Positions 31,493 to 41,166 are shown, numbered from the stretch's first letter. The stretch: DNA of 46,958 bases from Acidimicrobiaceae bacterium (GCA_003156595.1 PMHH01000112.1:251-47208), one strand, 5' to 3'. Made by a program: numbers and translations. Notes: generated by a model not told the origin, from the sequence alone.

Positions 31493-33194
31493 GTTGAGCC
31501 GCCAGCACTACCTGCGCCTGTACGGTCCTACCCGGGGCGACCGTATCCGGCTAGCCGACACCGACATCCTGATCGAAGTGACGGACGATCTGTGTGCCGG
31601 AGGCGATGAGGTGGTGTTCGGTGGGGGCAAAGTGGTGCGCGAATCGATGGGCCAATCCGTCGTCACCCGAGCCGAGGGCGCCTGCGACCTAGTGATCACC
31701 GGGGCTGTGATCCTCGATCATTGGGGGGTGTTGAAGGCTGATGTGGGGATTCGTGACGGTCGTGTAGTAGCGCTGGGCAAGGCGGGCAACCCGGACACGA
31801 TGGACGGGGTCCACCCTGACCTGGTGATCGGGCCTTCCACCGAGGTATTGGTCGGCAACGGCCGTATCCTCACCGCCGGGGCGGTCGATTGCCACGTTCA
31901 TCTCATCTGCCCCCAGCTCGTCGACGAAGCGCTCGGGGCCGGGATCACCACTCTGATAGGGGGCGGAACCGGTCCGTCCGAGGGCACGAAGGCGACGACT
32001 GTTACACCGGGGTCGTGGCATACCGCGCACATGCTGCGCGCCCTTGACGACCTGCCGGTCAACGTACTCCTGCTCGGCAAGGGCAATACCGCCTCGGCGG
32101 AAGCGCTGTGGGAGCAGCTCCGCGGTGGTGTGTCGGGATTCAAGCTCCACGAGGACTGGGGCTCCACCCCCGCGGTCATCGATACCTGCCTCGATGTGGC
32201 TGAACGCTCCGGCGTCCAGGTGGCGTTGCACTCCGACACGTTGAACGAGGCTGGGTTCGTCCAGGACACCCTGACGGCGATCGCCGGGCGGACGATCCAC
32301 GCCTACCACACAGAGGGTGCCGGGGGTGGACACGCTCCCGACATCATCGTGGTCGCCGGGCAGGCCAACGTCCTGCCGTCATCGACGGACCCGACGCGCC
32401 CGTTTACGGTCAACACCATCGACGAGCACCTCGACATGCTGATGGTCTGCCACCACCTCAACCCGGCGGTACCCGAGGACCTGGCCTTTGCCGAGAGCCG
32501 AATCCGGCCGAGCACGATCGCGGCCGAGGACGTGCTCCACGATATGGGCGCCATCTCGATGATCGGGTCCGATTCGCAGGCGATGGGGAGGATCGGCGAA
32601 GTGGTACTCCGAACCTGGCAAACGGCCCACGTCATGAAGGGTCATCTGGGCGCCCTGGCCGGCGATGGCGAAGCCGACAACCAGCGAGCCTGCCGCTACG
32701 TGGCCAAGTACACCATATGCCCGGCGGTCGCCCACGGCATCGAGGAGTACGTGGGGTCAGTTGAGCCCGGCAAGCTCGCCGACCTGGTCCTCTGGGAACC
32801 TGCCTTCTTCGGCGTACGCCCGCACGTCGTGCTCAAGGGAGGCATGATCGCGTGGGCGGCCATGGGCGACGCCAACGCTTCGATTCCCACCCCGCAGCCC
32901 GTACTTCCCCGTCCCATGTGGGGTGCGTCGCCGTCAGTGGCTTCCGCGTGCAGCCTGGCCTTCGTCTCGCAAGTCGCCCTGGACGACGGGCTGGCGGATC
33001 GCCTCGGGCTACGCCGGCCCGTACTGCCCGTCGCCAACGTCCGTCGCAGGACGAAGGCCGACATGCCACGCAACGACGCCCTGCCCGAGATCGCCGTCGA
33101 CCCGGACTCGTTTGCGGTCCACATCGACGGCCAGCGGGTCGACCTGCCCGCGGCGCGGGAGCTGCCGATGGCACAACGTTACTTCATGTTCTGA
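31485..33194 (+). CDS. ureC: Urease alpha (catalytic) subunit
   Basis: The TTG at 31485 ([19 protein letters not shown]) gives 569 residues, the normal length, with GAGG upstream; the longer open frame is a shadow of ureB. All active-site elements are visible: His137 and His139 in [10 protein letters not shown], carbamylated Lys220 in [10 protein letters not shown], the His pair downstream (ALHSDTLNE and the [14 protein letters not shown] segment), flap Cys322 in MVCHHLN and Asp363 in [10 protein letters not shown]. These hold the two nickel ions. It ends [11 protein letters not shown], the family terminus. The TGATG junction couples it to ureF. Nothing is missing, so the enzyme should be active if nickel is loaded. 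Confidence 0.97.
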   Translation: MAELSRQHYLRLYGPTRGDRIRLADTDILIEVTDDLCAGGDEVVFGGGKVVRESMGQSVVTRAEGACDLVITGAVILDHWGVLKADVGIRDGRVVALGKAGNPDTMDGVHPDLVIGPSTEVLVGNGRILTAGAVDCHVHLICPQLVDEALGAGITTLIGGGTGPSEGTKATTVTPGSWHTAHMLRALDDLPVNVLLLGKGNTASAEALWEQLRGGVSGFKLHEDWGSTPAVIDTCLDVAERSGVQVALHSDTLNEAGFVQDTLTAIAGRTIHAYHTEGAGGGHAPDIIVVAGQANVLPSSTDPTRPFTVNTIDEHLDMLMVCHHLNPAVPEDLAFAESRIRPSTIAAEDVLHDMGAISMIGSDSQAMGRIGEVVLRTWQTAHVMKGHLGALAGDGEADNQRACRYVAKYTICPAVAHGIEEYVGSVEPGKLADLVLWEPAFFGVRPHVVLKGGMIAWAAMGDANASIPTPQPVLPRPMWGASPSVASACSLAFVSQVALDDGLADRLGLRRPVLPVANVRRRTKADMPRNDALPEIAVDPDSFAVHIDGQRVDLPAARELPMAQRYFMF

Positions 33195-33901
33195 TGGCTG
33201 CTATCCACGCCGAGCGGATCGGATTGTTGCTTCTAATCGACAGCCGCTTCCCGGCTGGAGGGCATGCCCACTCGGCTGGGATGGAGGAAGCGGTCGCAGC
33301 GGGTACCGTTCGGGATATCGGCGGGATTGAGGCCTGGGCCCATGGGGTGCTGTGGACATCGGGCCTGACGGCCGCCGGCTTGGCCGCAAGCGGATGCCGC
33401 TTGGCCCGTCTGCCCGAACCCGAGCCGTCGCGCCGCGATTGGGAGGATCTCGACGCGGAGGCCGACGCCCGCACCCCTTCGCCGGCGCAGCGCGCCACAG
33501 CCAGACGACTCGGCCGACAGTTGCTGCGAACCGCCCGGAGGGTGTGGGCTTCAGAGCTACTCGAGATGCTGGCCGTCCAGTGGCCGGCAGGTTTGCACCG
33601 CCCCGTTGCCTTCGGCGCAGCCGTCGCCGCGGCTGGGGGTAACCCCCCTGATGCGGCGGTCGGTGAGGCATATAGCTCCGTGGCGGTTCCGGTCGGAGCC
33701 GCCGTTCGGCTTCTCGGCCTCGACCCCGTGTCCGGCGCCGGCGTGCTTGCCAGGCTGGGCACGGCCATGGAGCAGGTGGCAGACCAAGCCGCCCGGGCGG
33801 CCGCCGGCCCTCCAGCAGGGCTGCCGGCCCGGTCGGCCCCGATGGTCGACCAGTACGCCGAGTTCCACATCACCCGGGAGGCGACCCTCTTTGCATCCTG
33901 A
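33194..33901 (+). CDS. ureF: Urease accessory protein UreF
   Basis: 235 residues from the ATG that overlaps the ureC stop. UreF features are [27 protein letters not shown] at the N-terminus, an all-helical body, and the C-terminal [32 protein letters not shown] that closes the family. UreF sits in the UreD-UreF-UreG complex that opens the apoenzyme and guides nickel to it. There is an Arg/Glu/Asp-rich insertion about residues 70-105. The end overlaps the ureG TTG start by 11 bases. Confidence 0.94.
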   Translation: MAAIHAERIGLLLLIDSRFPAGGHAHSAGMEEAVAAGTVRDIGGIEAWAHGVLWTSGLTAAGLAASGCRLARLPEPEPSRRDWEDLDAEADARTPSPAQRATARRLGRQLLRTARRVWASELLEMLAVQWPAGLHRPVAFGAAVAAAGGNPPDAAVGEAYSSVAVPVGAAVRLLGLDPVSGAGVLARLGTAMEQVADQAARAAAGPPAGLPARSAPMVDQYAEFHITREATLFAS

Positions 33902-34535
33902 CGTCGCGGCACCGCGTCCACTGCGGGTCGGCATCGGCGGACCGGTCGGCAGCGGCAAAACCGCTCTGGTCGCCGCCCTGTGCCGGCAGTTGGCAGGGCA
34001 GATTGACATCGCCGTCGTGACCAACGACATCTACACCACCGAGGACGCCGACTTTCTCCGGCGGGCCGGCGTGCTCGACGAAACCCGGATCACTGCGGTT
34101 CAGACCGGGTGCTGCCCACACACGGCCATTCGCGACGACATTGCCGCCAACCTCGACGCCGTGCTGGAACTCGAGTCGCACTTCGATGGCTTGGACCTGC
34201 TGCTGGTAGAGAGCGGTGGTGACAATCTCACCGCCACTTTCAGTTACGGATTGGTGGATCTGCAGATCTTCGTGATCGATGTGTCCGGCGGCGACAAGGT
34301 CCCCCGCAAGGGTGGTCCCGGTATCACCCAAGCGGATCTACTCGTGGTCAACAAGACGGATCTGGCGCCGTTCGTCGGGGCCGATCTGGAAGTGATGGCC
34401 GACGATGCCAGAGCCAAGCGGGGGTCGAAGCCGGTCGTGTTCACTACCCTCCGCGAACCGGTTGGTGCCCACCCAGTGGTGGCGTGGATGTCCGCCAGCA
34501 TCGAAGACCACCGGGCCGGACGGCCCCTGCGCTGA
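33891..34535 (+). CDS. ureG: Urease accessory GTPase UreG
   Basis: TTG start at 33891 with GGGAGG upstream gives [27 protein letters not shown], 214 residues. P-loop GPVGSGKT, nickel-binding Cys-Pro-His in [18 protein letters not shown] and the G4 NKTD are present. UreG binds Ni2+ and uses GTP hydrolysis to deliver it to urease together with UreF and UreD. With no ureE in the operon, UreG or a general nickel chaperone must do the first metal capture. The stop overlaps the ureD start (TGATG). Confidence 0.96.
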   Translation: MHPDVAAPRPLRVGIGGPVGSGKTALVAALCRQLAGQIDIAVVTNDIYTTEDADFLRRAGVLDETRITAVQTGCCPHTAIRDDIAANLDAVLELESHFDGLDLLLVESGGDNLTATFSYGLVDLQIFVIDVSGGDKVPRKGGPGITQADLLVVNKTDLAPFVGADLEVMADDARAKRGSKPVVFTTLREPVGAHPVVAWMSASIEDHRAGRPLR

Positions 34536-35266
34536 TGGAGGGTCAGGCCACGCTGCGTGCCAGTCGTGGCCATCTCGGATCGCTCCGCCTCGACGAGATC
34601 CGCTCCACGCCACTGCTCACCTTGCGGGCTGCCGCCGGGGCCGTGTACCTGGTCGGTGGTACGGCTACCCCACTGGGCGGTGACAATGCAGCTCTACTTC
34701 TGGACGTAGACCACGATGCCACCGTGCAGATCCGTTCGGTCGCGGCCGCCGTGGCACGTCCGGGCCCCGACACGCCTGAGAGCAGGTTTACCGTCCACGC
34801 CAGGCTCGGTCCACGAGCCACGTTGCGATGGGAGCTGGAACCTGGAGTCGCCGCCGCCCGATCCGCGATGGTGAGTGAGGTCTATGTCGATATGGCAGCA
34901 GACGCCCGCCTGTGGTGGCGCGACGAGCTCATGCTCGGCCGATGCGGCGAGCCGTCAGGGAGATGGTCCTCGTACCTGCATGTCGATCGGGGCGGACGAC
35001 CGTTGCTGCGCCACCATCTCTCGCTCGGGCCAACACCCGCCACCTCGGGGCCGGCCCTAGTCGGTGACTGGCGGGCCGTGGCATCCTTGCTGGTAGTGGG
35101 TAACGCTCCGGGCGGTCGAACCGTACGCCGCCCCGATGGGCAGGCGGCCGCGCTGTCGCTGGCCGGCGGGGACGCCACGCTCGTAAGTGCCATGGCAGTC
35201 GACCATCCCGCCCTGCGAAGCCTCCTCGACGCCACTGTGGTCCAGCCTCCACAATTGCTGCCATGA
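34535..35266 (+). CDS. ureD: Urease accessory protein UreD/UreH
   Basis: 243 residues. The sequence is beta-rich, as UreD is, with LRAAAGAVYLVGGTATPLGGDN near the start, the FTVHARLGPRATLRWELEPGV strands, and WWRDELMLGRCGEPSGRW corresponding to the conserved RELICLGR-like motif. UreD forms the tunnel that carries nickel to the urease active site. It is shorter than proteobacterial UreD (about 270-280). The order ureABCFGD without ureE is that of mycobacteria. The stop overlaps the next start (ATGA), extending the operon to the SDR gene. Confidence 0.88.
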   Translation: MEGQATLRASRGHLGSLRLDEIRSTPLLTLRAAAGAVYLVGGTATPLGGDNAALLLDVDHDATVQIRSVAAAVARPGPDTPESRFTVHARLGPRATLRWELEPGVAAARSAMVSEVYVDMAADARLWWRDELMLGRCGEPSGRWSSYLHVDRGGRPLLRHHLSLGPTPATSGPALVGDWRAVASLLVVGNAPGGRTVRRPDGQAAALSLAGGDATLVSAMAVDHPALRSLLDATVVQPPQLLP

Positions 35267-36045
35267 CGACACCATCCTTCCCTCTCCCCTTTGCCGCCAC
35301 CAGGTTGGACGGTCAGGTCGCGTTGGTCACGGGAGGGTCCGCCGGGCTCGGCCGGCGTTTCGCCCGCACGCTTGCCGCGTCGGGTGCCAATGTCGTGGTC
35401 GCTGGTCGGCGGGCAGAGCGTTTGGATGCAGTCGCGGCCGAGATCAGCGATGCCGGCGGATCCTGTGTCCCCGTATTGCTCGACCTCGTCGATGCGGATC
35501 AGATCGTCACCGCGGTGGATCGGGCCGAAGCGGCGTTCGGGACCGTCACGATTCTGGTCAACAATGCCGGCATCCCAGACGCGCAGCGGGCACACAAGAT
35601 GTCTTTGGAGCTCATCGACTCAGTCATCGACACCAACCTACGCGGCCCATACATCTTGGCCTGCGAGGTAGCCCGCCGGCTCATCGCCGCCGGCACCCCC
35701 GGTCGCATCGTCAACATCTCATCCATGGGCGCCTTCCACTACGCCGGCGACGGTGCGGCGCTGTATTCCATCACGAAGGCGGCTGTCAACAGAATGACCG
35801 AAGCCCTCGCCGTCGAATGGGTGCGGTACGGGATCAACGTCAACGGCATCGCTCCGGGCGCCTTCAGTTCCGAAATGATGGACGGGATGATCGAGCGGAT
35901 CGGCGATTTCACCGAACACCTGCCTCGCAAGCGACTCGGTGATCCCGCCCAACTCGACAGTACCCTCCTCTATCTGGTGGCCCCGTCCTCGGAGTTCGTC
36001 ACCGGGACAATCGTCAAGGTCGATGATGGCCAAGGAACCCGCTGA
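35263..36045 (+). CDS. Short-chain dehydrogenase/reductase
   Basis: 260 residues of classical SDR form. TGGSAGLG (cofactor loop), NNAG, catalytic Ser in NISSMG and YSITK (Tyr-x-x-x-Lys) are all there, with the late NVNGIAPGAFSSEM and a closing VDDGQ. The Arg-rich AGRRAERL after the second strand favours NADP(H). Translation is coupled to ureD by ATGA, but chemistry shared with urease is hard to see; co-transcription with the crotonase at 36068 suggests acyl-CoA or hydroxy-acid metabolism. Substrate unknown. Confidence 0.92.
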   Translation: MTTPSFPLPFAATRLDGQVALVTGGSAGLGRRFARTLAASGANVVVAGRRAERLDAVAAEISDAGGSCVPVLLDLVDADQIVTAVDRAEAAFGTVTILVNNAGIPDAQRAHKMSLELIDSVIDTNLRGPYILACEVARRLIAAGTPGRIVNISSMGAFHYAGDGAALYSITKAAVNRMTEALAVEWVRYGINVNGIAPGAFSSEMMDGMIERIGDFTEHLPRKRLGDPAQLDSTLLYLVAPSSEFVTGTIVKVDDGQGTR

Positions 36046-36067
36046 ACGCCCAGACCGTGGAGGTCAG

Positions 36068-36913
36068 ATGACAGATGCCGGACCCGCCGAGGCGGGCGTC
36101 GCCAACGACACTACCGAGGTCATGATGTCGACTCCAGCCCCGGGAGTCCGCCAGATCACTCTCAACCGGCCATCAAAGCTCAATGCCATGAACGTGACGT
36201 TGGTCCAGCAGCTGCACACAGTTCTGGCGGCCATCGCCGAAGACCACCTCTGTCGGGTCGTGATCCTGACGGGAGCGGGCCGAGGCTTTTGCGCGGGGCT
36301 CGATCTGACTGGCTACGGGACAGTGGCGGGCCACGAGGAACGAGGTCCGATCCAACAAGGGTTCGCGACCCAACAGCACATCGCCGCGCTCATTCCCCGG
36401 CTGCGCGGGCTCCCCCAGCCTGTCATCGCCGCCGTCAACGGCCCCGCCGCTGGGGGCGGTTTCGCGCTCGTGCTCGGATCCGACATCCGTCTGGCCGCGA
36501 CGTCCGCCACATTCAATGCCGCCTTCGTTCGGATCGGATTATCGGCGTGCGACATCGGGACCTCCTGGCTGCTACCGCGACTGGTGGGCGCCGGACGCGC
36601 TCACGAGCTGATGCTCACCGGACGAATCTTCGGATCCGAGGAGGCCGCCCGGATAGGGCTCGTCCTGGACGCCGTACCTGACGACGTTCTCCTCGAGCGG
36701 GCCTTGGACGAAGCTGCGCTAGTGATGCGCAACAGTCCGATGGGCGTCCACATGACCAAGGAGGTCATGTGGTCAGCGCTCGAGATACCGGGCCAACAGG
36801 CCGCCATGGACTTGGAGAACCGGACTCAGATCATGGTGTCGCAGACAGCCGATCATCTCGAAGCGATGCACGCGTTTCTCGAACGCCGGCCGCCCAACTA
36901 TCTCGACACCTAG
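36068..36913 (+). CDS. Crotonase-superfamily protein, both canonical glutamates replaced
   Basis: 281 residues from the ATG at 36068, which has GGAGG four bases ahead. The fold is plainly crotonase: TLNRPSKLNAMN, GAGRGFCAGLDL and NGPAAGGGFALVLGSDI. Yet the position of the first catalytic Glu (GGGCEL in the hydratase) is Ala, and that of the second (QPEI) is Phe in NAAFVRIG. An Asp in GLSACDIGTSWLLPRLVG may take over, as in several mycobacterial EchA proteins. So it is more likely an isomerase, hydrolase or other acyl-CoA enzyme than a true hydratase. Probably in one transcript with the SDR, 22 bases upstream. Confidence 0.88.
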   Translation: MTDAGPAEAGVANDTTEVMMSTPAPGVRQITLNRPSKLNAMNVTLVQQLHTVLAAIAEDHLCRVVILTGAGRGFCAGLDLTGYGTVAGHEERGPIQQGFATQQHIAALIPRLRGLPQPVIAAVNGPAAGGGFALVLGSDIRLAATSATFNAAFVRIGLSACDIGTSWLLPRLVGAGRAHELMLTGRIFGSEEAARIGLVLDAVPDDVLLERALDEAALVMRNSPMGVHMTKEVMWSALEIPGQQAAMDLENRTQIMVSQTADHLEAMHAFLERRPPNYLDT

Positions 36914-36923
36914 ATGGCCAGAG

Positions 36924-37733
36924 CTACGAGCTGAGAACGAAACGCTGGACGGCCTTGGCGAAGCCCTCGTTCTGGTTGGTATCGGTCACCCGGCGGGCGG
37001 CCCGCCGCACCTGGACGTCGGCGTTGCCCATGGCGATGCTGAGACCGGAGTGGGCGAACATCAAGACGTCGTTGGGCATGTCGCCGATGGTGGCGATCTC
37101 TTCGGTCGAGAGGTGGTACTGGTGGGCGAGGTACCTGGCCACCGAGCCCTTGTTGGCTTCGGGATGGGTGACATCCAGGTAGTAGGGCTGGGAGGCCGCG
37201 GCGGCCACGTGATCCCCGAAGGTTTCGTGCGCGGCGGCAGAGGCCTTGGCGACGGCGTCGTGGTCGTCGCTCACGCCCACGATCTTGGCGACGGCGTCAG
37301 TGAGGCCGGAGAGGCTGGCCATGACCTTGGGATCGAACTTGACCGTCCAGGCCTCGCGCTCCACGTGGGGGCCGTTCGGGTCAGGGACGTACCAGTCGGC
37401 ACCCCGGTAGATCCATACGCTCAGATGGAACGAGGTCATCAGGTCGGCGATGGGCACGACCAGATGCTCGGGAACGACGCGCTGCTCGATGACGGTCATG
37501 TTGCGATCCACCAGCAGCCCTCCGTTGAAAGCCGCGATGGGAGTTTGGATATCGAGCGGATCGACGAGCATGGCCATACCTCGGGGAGGCCGTCCGCTCG
37601 TGACTGCGAACAGGATGCCGTCTTTAGCCAGGCGGTGCACCGCATCAATGGCGGCGTCGGTGAGGACCTTGTCGGGGGTGACCAGGGTGCCGTCCACGTC
37701 GGCCAGCATCAGGCGAATACGGGAGGAGGTCAT
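36924..37733 (-). CDS. HAD-superfamily Cof-type sugar phosphatase
   Basis: 269 residues from the ATG at 37733, four bases after the lactonase stop. Motif I is LADVDGTLVTPD (nucleophile Asp), motif II VTSGRP, motif III the lysine in NKGSVARYLA, motif IV IGDMPNDVLMF. The cap insertion is of Cof type (C2). Such enzymes dephosphorylate sugar or nucleotide phosphates in the cytoplasm. Being in the same transcript as 6-phosphogluconolactonase and facing zwf, a sugar-phosphate substrate of the pentose route is a reasonable guess. Confidence 0.9.
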   Translation of the reverse strand: MTSSRIRLMLADVDGTLVTPDKVLTDAAIDAVHRLAKDGILFAVTSGRPPRGMAMLVDPLDIQTPIAAFNGGLLVDRNMTVIEQRVVPEHLVVPIADLMTSFHLSVWIYRGADWYVPDPNGPHVEREAWTVKFDPKVMASLSGLTDAVAKIVGVSDDHDAVAKASAAAHETFGDHVAAAASQPYYLDVTHPEANKGSVARYLAHQYHLSTEEIATIGDMPNDVLMFAHSGLSIAMGNADVQVRRAARRVTDTNQNEGFAKAVQRFVLSS

Positions 37734-37737
37734 CGGG

Positions 37738-38406
37738 TCACGGCTCCAAACCGCCCGCCGTCGCGTCGGCAAGGATCGTCGAGTGCTTGGCCTGCACTCG
37801 CCCGGCGGGTATCGACTGGTCTCCGGCCAGCAGCTTCGCCAACGGCTCCCGCTTGTCCGCGCCGCTGATGAGCCACAGGATCTCGTCCGCCCGGGCCAGA
37901 GCCGGATAGGTGAGCGTCATCCGCCGGTGCCCCTGGTAGGGCTGGGTCACGGCGACCAGCCGGTCGGCGACCTCCAGGACCGGGTCGCCGGGTACGAGCG
38001 AGGCGGTGTGCCCATCTGGGCCCAAGCCGAGATGCACGAGGTCGAAGCGGTCGGGGAGCATGACGGCGTACGCCTCCGACGCCGCGTCGAGGTCCGGGTC
38101 GGTGACCGGCATCGCCCAGACCCGGGCTGGCGCCGTGGCCAGGCTTTGTTGGAGATGGATCAGGTTACGGTCGGGATCCTCGTCAGGGGCGACCCGCTCA
38201 TCGACCTGGAAGATCTCCACCGAACTCCAGGGGACGTCGTCGAGAGTCAGTTTGGCGAACATGGCCCACGGGGTCTTGCCGCCGCTCACCGCGAAGGTGA
38301 AACGCCCGCGTTCGGCCACAGCAGTCCGCGCTCGAGCCGCCACCAACTCCGCCGACCGAGCGGCCAGTGATGACTGGTCCGGCAGCACTATCAACTCATG
38401 CTCCAC
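37738..38406 (-). CDS. pgl: 6-phosphogluconolactonase
   Basis: 222 residues, normal for the NagB-like lactonase. Key stretches are FAVSGGKTPWAMF, the FQVDERVAPDEDPDRN loop and LGLGPDGHTASLVPGDP, the last holding catalytic residues. It hydrolyses 6-phosphogluconolactone in the oxidative pentose phosphate pathway. The gene for the preceding enzyme, glucose-6-phosphate dehydrogenase, lies divergently 178 bases away. The HAD phosphatase follows within four bases. Confidence 0.94.
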   Translation of the reverse strand: MEHELIVLPDQSSLAARSAELVAARARTAVAERGRFTFAVSGGKTPWAMFAKLTLDDVPWSSVEIFQVDERVAPDEDPDRNLIHLQQSLATAPARVWAMPVTDPDLDAASEAYAVMLPDRFDLVHLGLGPDGHTASLVPGDPVLEVADRLVAVTQPYQGHRRMTLTYPALARADEILWLISGADKREPLAKLLAGDQSIPAGRVQAKHSTILADATAGGLEP

Positions 38407-38584
38407 CGCGCCTCCTCCCTCATCTGGCGACGGACCGGGTCCGCGTCGATGCTACCGGTCTCGGTCACCGGGATCGGCACGACGCTGTCTTCAGGTCGCC
38501 GCCGAAGGCCGAATCGCGTCCGCCTCGGACGTTTGCACACAGTGACTAGACGGGCGTTCGGGGAGCGGCTAGACCACGTAGACG

Positions 38585-40039
38585 ATGTCGCCAGCCACCG
38601 CTCGACCGCCAAGCCGCCCAGCCGATCACGTTATCGTGCTCTTCGGCGCCACCGGTGATCTGGCCAAACGCAAACTCCTCCCGGGGCTGTTCCATCTGGC
38701 CGCCGCCGGCCTGTTGCCAAAGCACTATCGCATCGTGGGCTCGGCTCCTTCCAAGGGCGCCCCCTCTGAGGCCGGGTTCAAGCAGCACGCTCACGATGCT
38801 GTGACCGAGTTCGCCTCCATCAAACCCACCGCCGAGACCTGGCCCGCGTTCGAGGACGCCCTCTACTTCGCCGCCGCCGACCCGGACGACCCGACCCCCC
38901 TGGTGTCGGCGGTGCAAGCGGCCGAGCAAGAGATCGGCGGCGAGCCGCAGCGACTCTTCCACTTGGCTGTCCCTCCGGTGGCGTTCGGGTCGGTCGTCGA
39001 CATGCTCGGTGCTTGCGGACTGGCGAAGGGGGCGCGGGTGATCATCGAGAAACCGTTCGGTACCGACCTGGCGTCAGCCCAAGCCCTTAACGACTTGATC
39101 CATACCGTGTTCGACGAGTCCCAGATTTTCCGCATCGACCATTTCCTCGGGAAGGAGTCGGTCGAGAACATCCTGGCCTTCCGCTTCGCCAACGGTCTCT
39201 TCGAGCCGATCTGGAACCGGCAGCAGATCCAATACGTGCAGATCGACGTGCCCGAGACACTGTCCATCGAAGGGCGAGCCGCCTTCTACGAGGGCACCGG
39301 GACATTCCGCGACATGGTTGTCACCCATCTCTTTCAGGTCCTCGGCTTCGTGGCCATGGAACCTCCGACCAGTCTGTCGGCCAAATCGCTGCGAGACGAA
39401 ACGCAGAAGGTATTCGATTCCTTGCTGCCCCTCGACGTCAAGCACCTGGTCCGGGGCCAGTACGAGGGATACCGGGCCGAGCCCGGAGTGGCCTCTGACT
39501 CCCAGACCGAGACGTTCGTGGCCCTCCGGGCCCAGGTCGACAACTGGCGGTGGGCTGGCGTGCCGTTCTACCTGCGCACCGGCAAGTCCCTCGCGGCCAG
39601 CCGCCAAGTGGTGACCATCGGCTTCCGGGAGCCGACCCTGCGTATGTTTCCGCTGGACGCTCGCTACCTCCCCTCGGCCCGGCTCAACGAGATCGTCATC
39701 GACTTCGCCGATCCGGGCTCGATCTCGGCCCGTTTCCTGGCCAAAGAGCCGGGCCCCCAGATGCGCCTGGGCGAGGCCAAGATGATCTTCCGCTACGAAG
39801 ACTCCTTCGCTACCGCCAACGACCTGGAAGGATACGAGCGCCTCCTCCTTGACGCCATGCTGGGCGACCAATCGCTCTTCACCACCTCCGCCGGCGTGGA
39901 ACGGCTGTGGGAGATCTCCGCTCCCCTTTTGGAGCACCCGCCGCCCGTCGAGGTCTATGCGCCCGGATCCTGGGGACCCGACTCGATCCACAAGATCACC
40001 GCCCCCTACCGCTGGCACCTGCCCGAGGACGGAGAGTAA
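38585..40039 (+). CDS. zwf: Glucose-6-phosphate dehydrogenase
   Basis: 484 residues. The nucleotide motif GATGDLAKRKLLPGLFHL is at about 20-37, the substrate motif RIDHFLGKESVENILAFRFAN at about 180-200 contains the catalytic His and Lys, and the end YRWHLPEDGE is typical. It oxidises glucose 6-phosphate to the lactone, making NADPH. The ATG at 38585 is 178 bases from the divergent pgl start. Actinobacterial zwf is usually followed by opcA and pgl in one direction; here pgl is split off on the other strand and opcA is not seen. Confidence 0.95.
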   Translation: MSPATARPPSRPADHVIVLFGATGDLAKRKLLPGLFHLAAAGLLPKHYRIVGSAPSKGAPSEAGFKQHAHDAVTEFASIKPTAETWPAFEDALYFAAADPDDPTPLVSAVQAAEQEIGGEPQRLFHLAVPPVAFGSVVDMLGACGLAKGARVIIEKPFGTDLASAQALNDLIHTVFDESQIFRIDHFLGKESVENILAFRFANGLFEPIWNRQQIQYVQIDVPETLSIEGRAAFYEGTGTFRDMVVTHLFQVLGFVAMEPPTSLSAKSLRDETQKVFDSLLPLDVKHLVRGQYEGYRAEPGVASDSQTETFVALRAQVDNWRWAGVPFYLRTGKSLAASRQVVTIGFREPTLRMFPLDARYLPSARLNEIVIDFADPGSISARFLAKEPGPQMRLGEAKMIFRYEDSFATANDLEGYERLLLDAMLGDQSLFTTSAGVERLWEISAPLLEHPPPVEVYAPGSWGPDSIHKITAPYRWHLPEDGE

Positions 40040-40052
40040 CAGGAACCTGCCG

Positions 40053-40442
40053 TTAGCCGACGAACGCCTTGATGTCCTTGACGAGCTTGTCCTCGATCTC
40101 GAGGTTCCAGGCGCTCTCGGCGACGTCCACGACCAGAAACAGGTCGGAGATCAGCAGCGTCTCGATCACTGCGACCCCAAGGTGCTCGAGCCACTTACCG
40201 ATACCAATGCGGACCGTGAAGTCGTTAGGAGTCCCCGTGATAGTGATGGTCATGGCCCGGTCTGCGTCGACCACCCCCCGGAGGAAGCCACCCTTCTTGG
40301 CCTGGATCACCGCACCCTGCGCGCTCGGCTTGGAGGTCTGGACGGTGAAGCCGTCATTCTTGAGGTACTCCTCGATGTGGCCCTGCACGTAGCCAGGGTC
40401 CCTGTCCTTCCCCTGGAAGCGCTCCACCTTGTCACCGACCAT
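40053..40442 (-). CDS. Conserved-looking hypothetical protein, 129 residues
   Basis: Start chosen at the ATG 40442, directly after GGAGGAGGAAAATC; the longer frame upstream runs over the PadR gene's 3' end and is a shadow. The chain begins MVGDKVERFQGKDRDPGYVQG, continues with an alternating strand region (GAVIQAKKGGFLRGVVDADRAMTITITGT) and ends in a hydrophobic helix followed by a charged helix (LEIEDKLVKDIKAFVG). No signal peptide. I do not recognise the family. It is convergent with zwf, 13 bases from its stop. Confidence 0.65.
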   Translation of the reverse strand: MVGDKVERFQGKDRDPGYVQGHIEEYLKNDGFTVQTSKPSAQGAVIQAKKGGFLRGVVDADRAMTITITGTPNDFTVRIGIGKWLEHLGVAVIETLLISDLFLVVDVAESAWNLEIEDKLVKDIKAFVG

Positions 40443-40567
40443 GATTTTCCTCCTCCGTACTCGTCGCCACCAGCGGGCCACCCGATTCGTGGAACGAACT
40501 GGGCGCCGCGGCAACCTAGTGCACCCATCGGCGAAGAACTGGTCGAGGATAGGCACCCAACGTGACG

Positions 40568-41122
40568 TCATGGTTTCGGCCAACCGGGCCTCCCCTCGGG
40601 CGGCTTCATGCTGTCGGGCAACTGGTCGAACCAACGGAGCACGGCAGTTTCATATGAGATGCCAAATGCCAGAGTTACTCGTTGATCATCGATCACCCCG
40701 GCGGAGGCCAGTTCGCGATCCAAGGACCGATAGGTCTGTAGTCGCTGGGCATGAACGGCGCGGTGCTCGGATATGGTGTCCCGCAGCTGATCTGAATCGA
40801 TTTCATCAGCGAAGGTGAGTCTGAGCAGCAGCGGAATGCGCAGGTTCTCCGGTTCAGGAGACGTGTTCACCCAAGACCGGAATGCCGCCCTGCCTTTGGC
40901 AGTGAGGTCGAAGGGTTGCCGATCGCGCGCCCCGACCTGCCCGCGCTCGACAAGCCCTCGGTCGGCCAGGTCGGCGAGTTCCCGGTAGACCTGGCTCCGA
41001 GTGATCGTCCAGAACCCACCGATCACTAGCTGGGCCTCAGCCACGAGGTCATAGCCCGAGCGCGCGCCGCTGCGAAGAAGCCCCAGCAGCGCGCCGGCGG
41101 TGGCGTTGAGACGTTCTTCCAT
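40568..41122 (-). CDS. PadR-family transcriptional regulator
   Basis: 184 residues. The N-terminal winged helix is of PadR type (LGLLRSGARSGYDLVAEAQ...FWTITRSQVYRELADLADRGLVE), followed by LTAKGRAAFRSWV and a C-terminal helical dimerisation domain of the Vir_act class. PadR proteins repress nearby detoxification or transport genes and are released by small ligands. The divergent gene at 41191 and the dyad between them are the natural target. The 3' end lies 125 bases from the unknown gene at 40442. Confidence 0.9.
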   Translation of the reverse strand: MEERLNATAGALLGLLRSGARSGYDLVAEAQLVIGGFWTITRSQVYRELADLADRGLVERGQVGARDRQPFDLTAKGRAAFRSWVNTSPEPENLRIPLLLRLTFADEIDSDQLRDTISEHRAVHAQRLQTYRSLDRELASAGVIDDQRVTLAFGISYETAVLRWFDQLPDSMKPPEGRPGWPKP

Positions 41123-41153
41123 ACACTCCTCACTTGACAGACCACTTTGGAAG

Positions 41154-41166
41154 GTCCATTGTGGAC
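41154..41166. promoter_or_regulatory. Dyad GTCCA-TTG-TGGAC, possible PadR operator
   Basis: A perfect 5-bp dyad with three-base centre in the 68-base space between padR-like and the divergent small gene. A TTGACA box at 41134-41139 lies just before it on the plus strand, without a clear -10 box, and the dyad would cover the polymerase site of the rightward gene. Confidence 0.35.
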
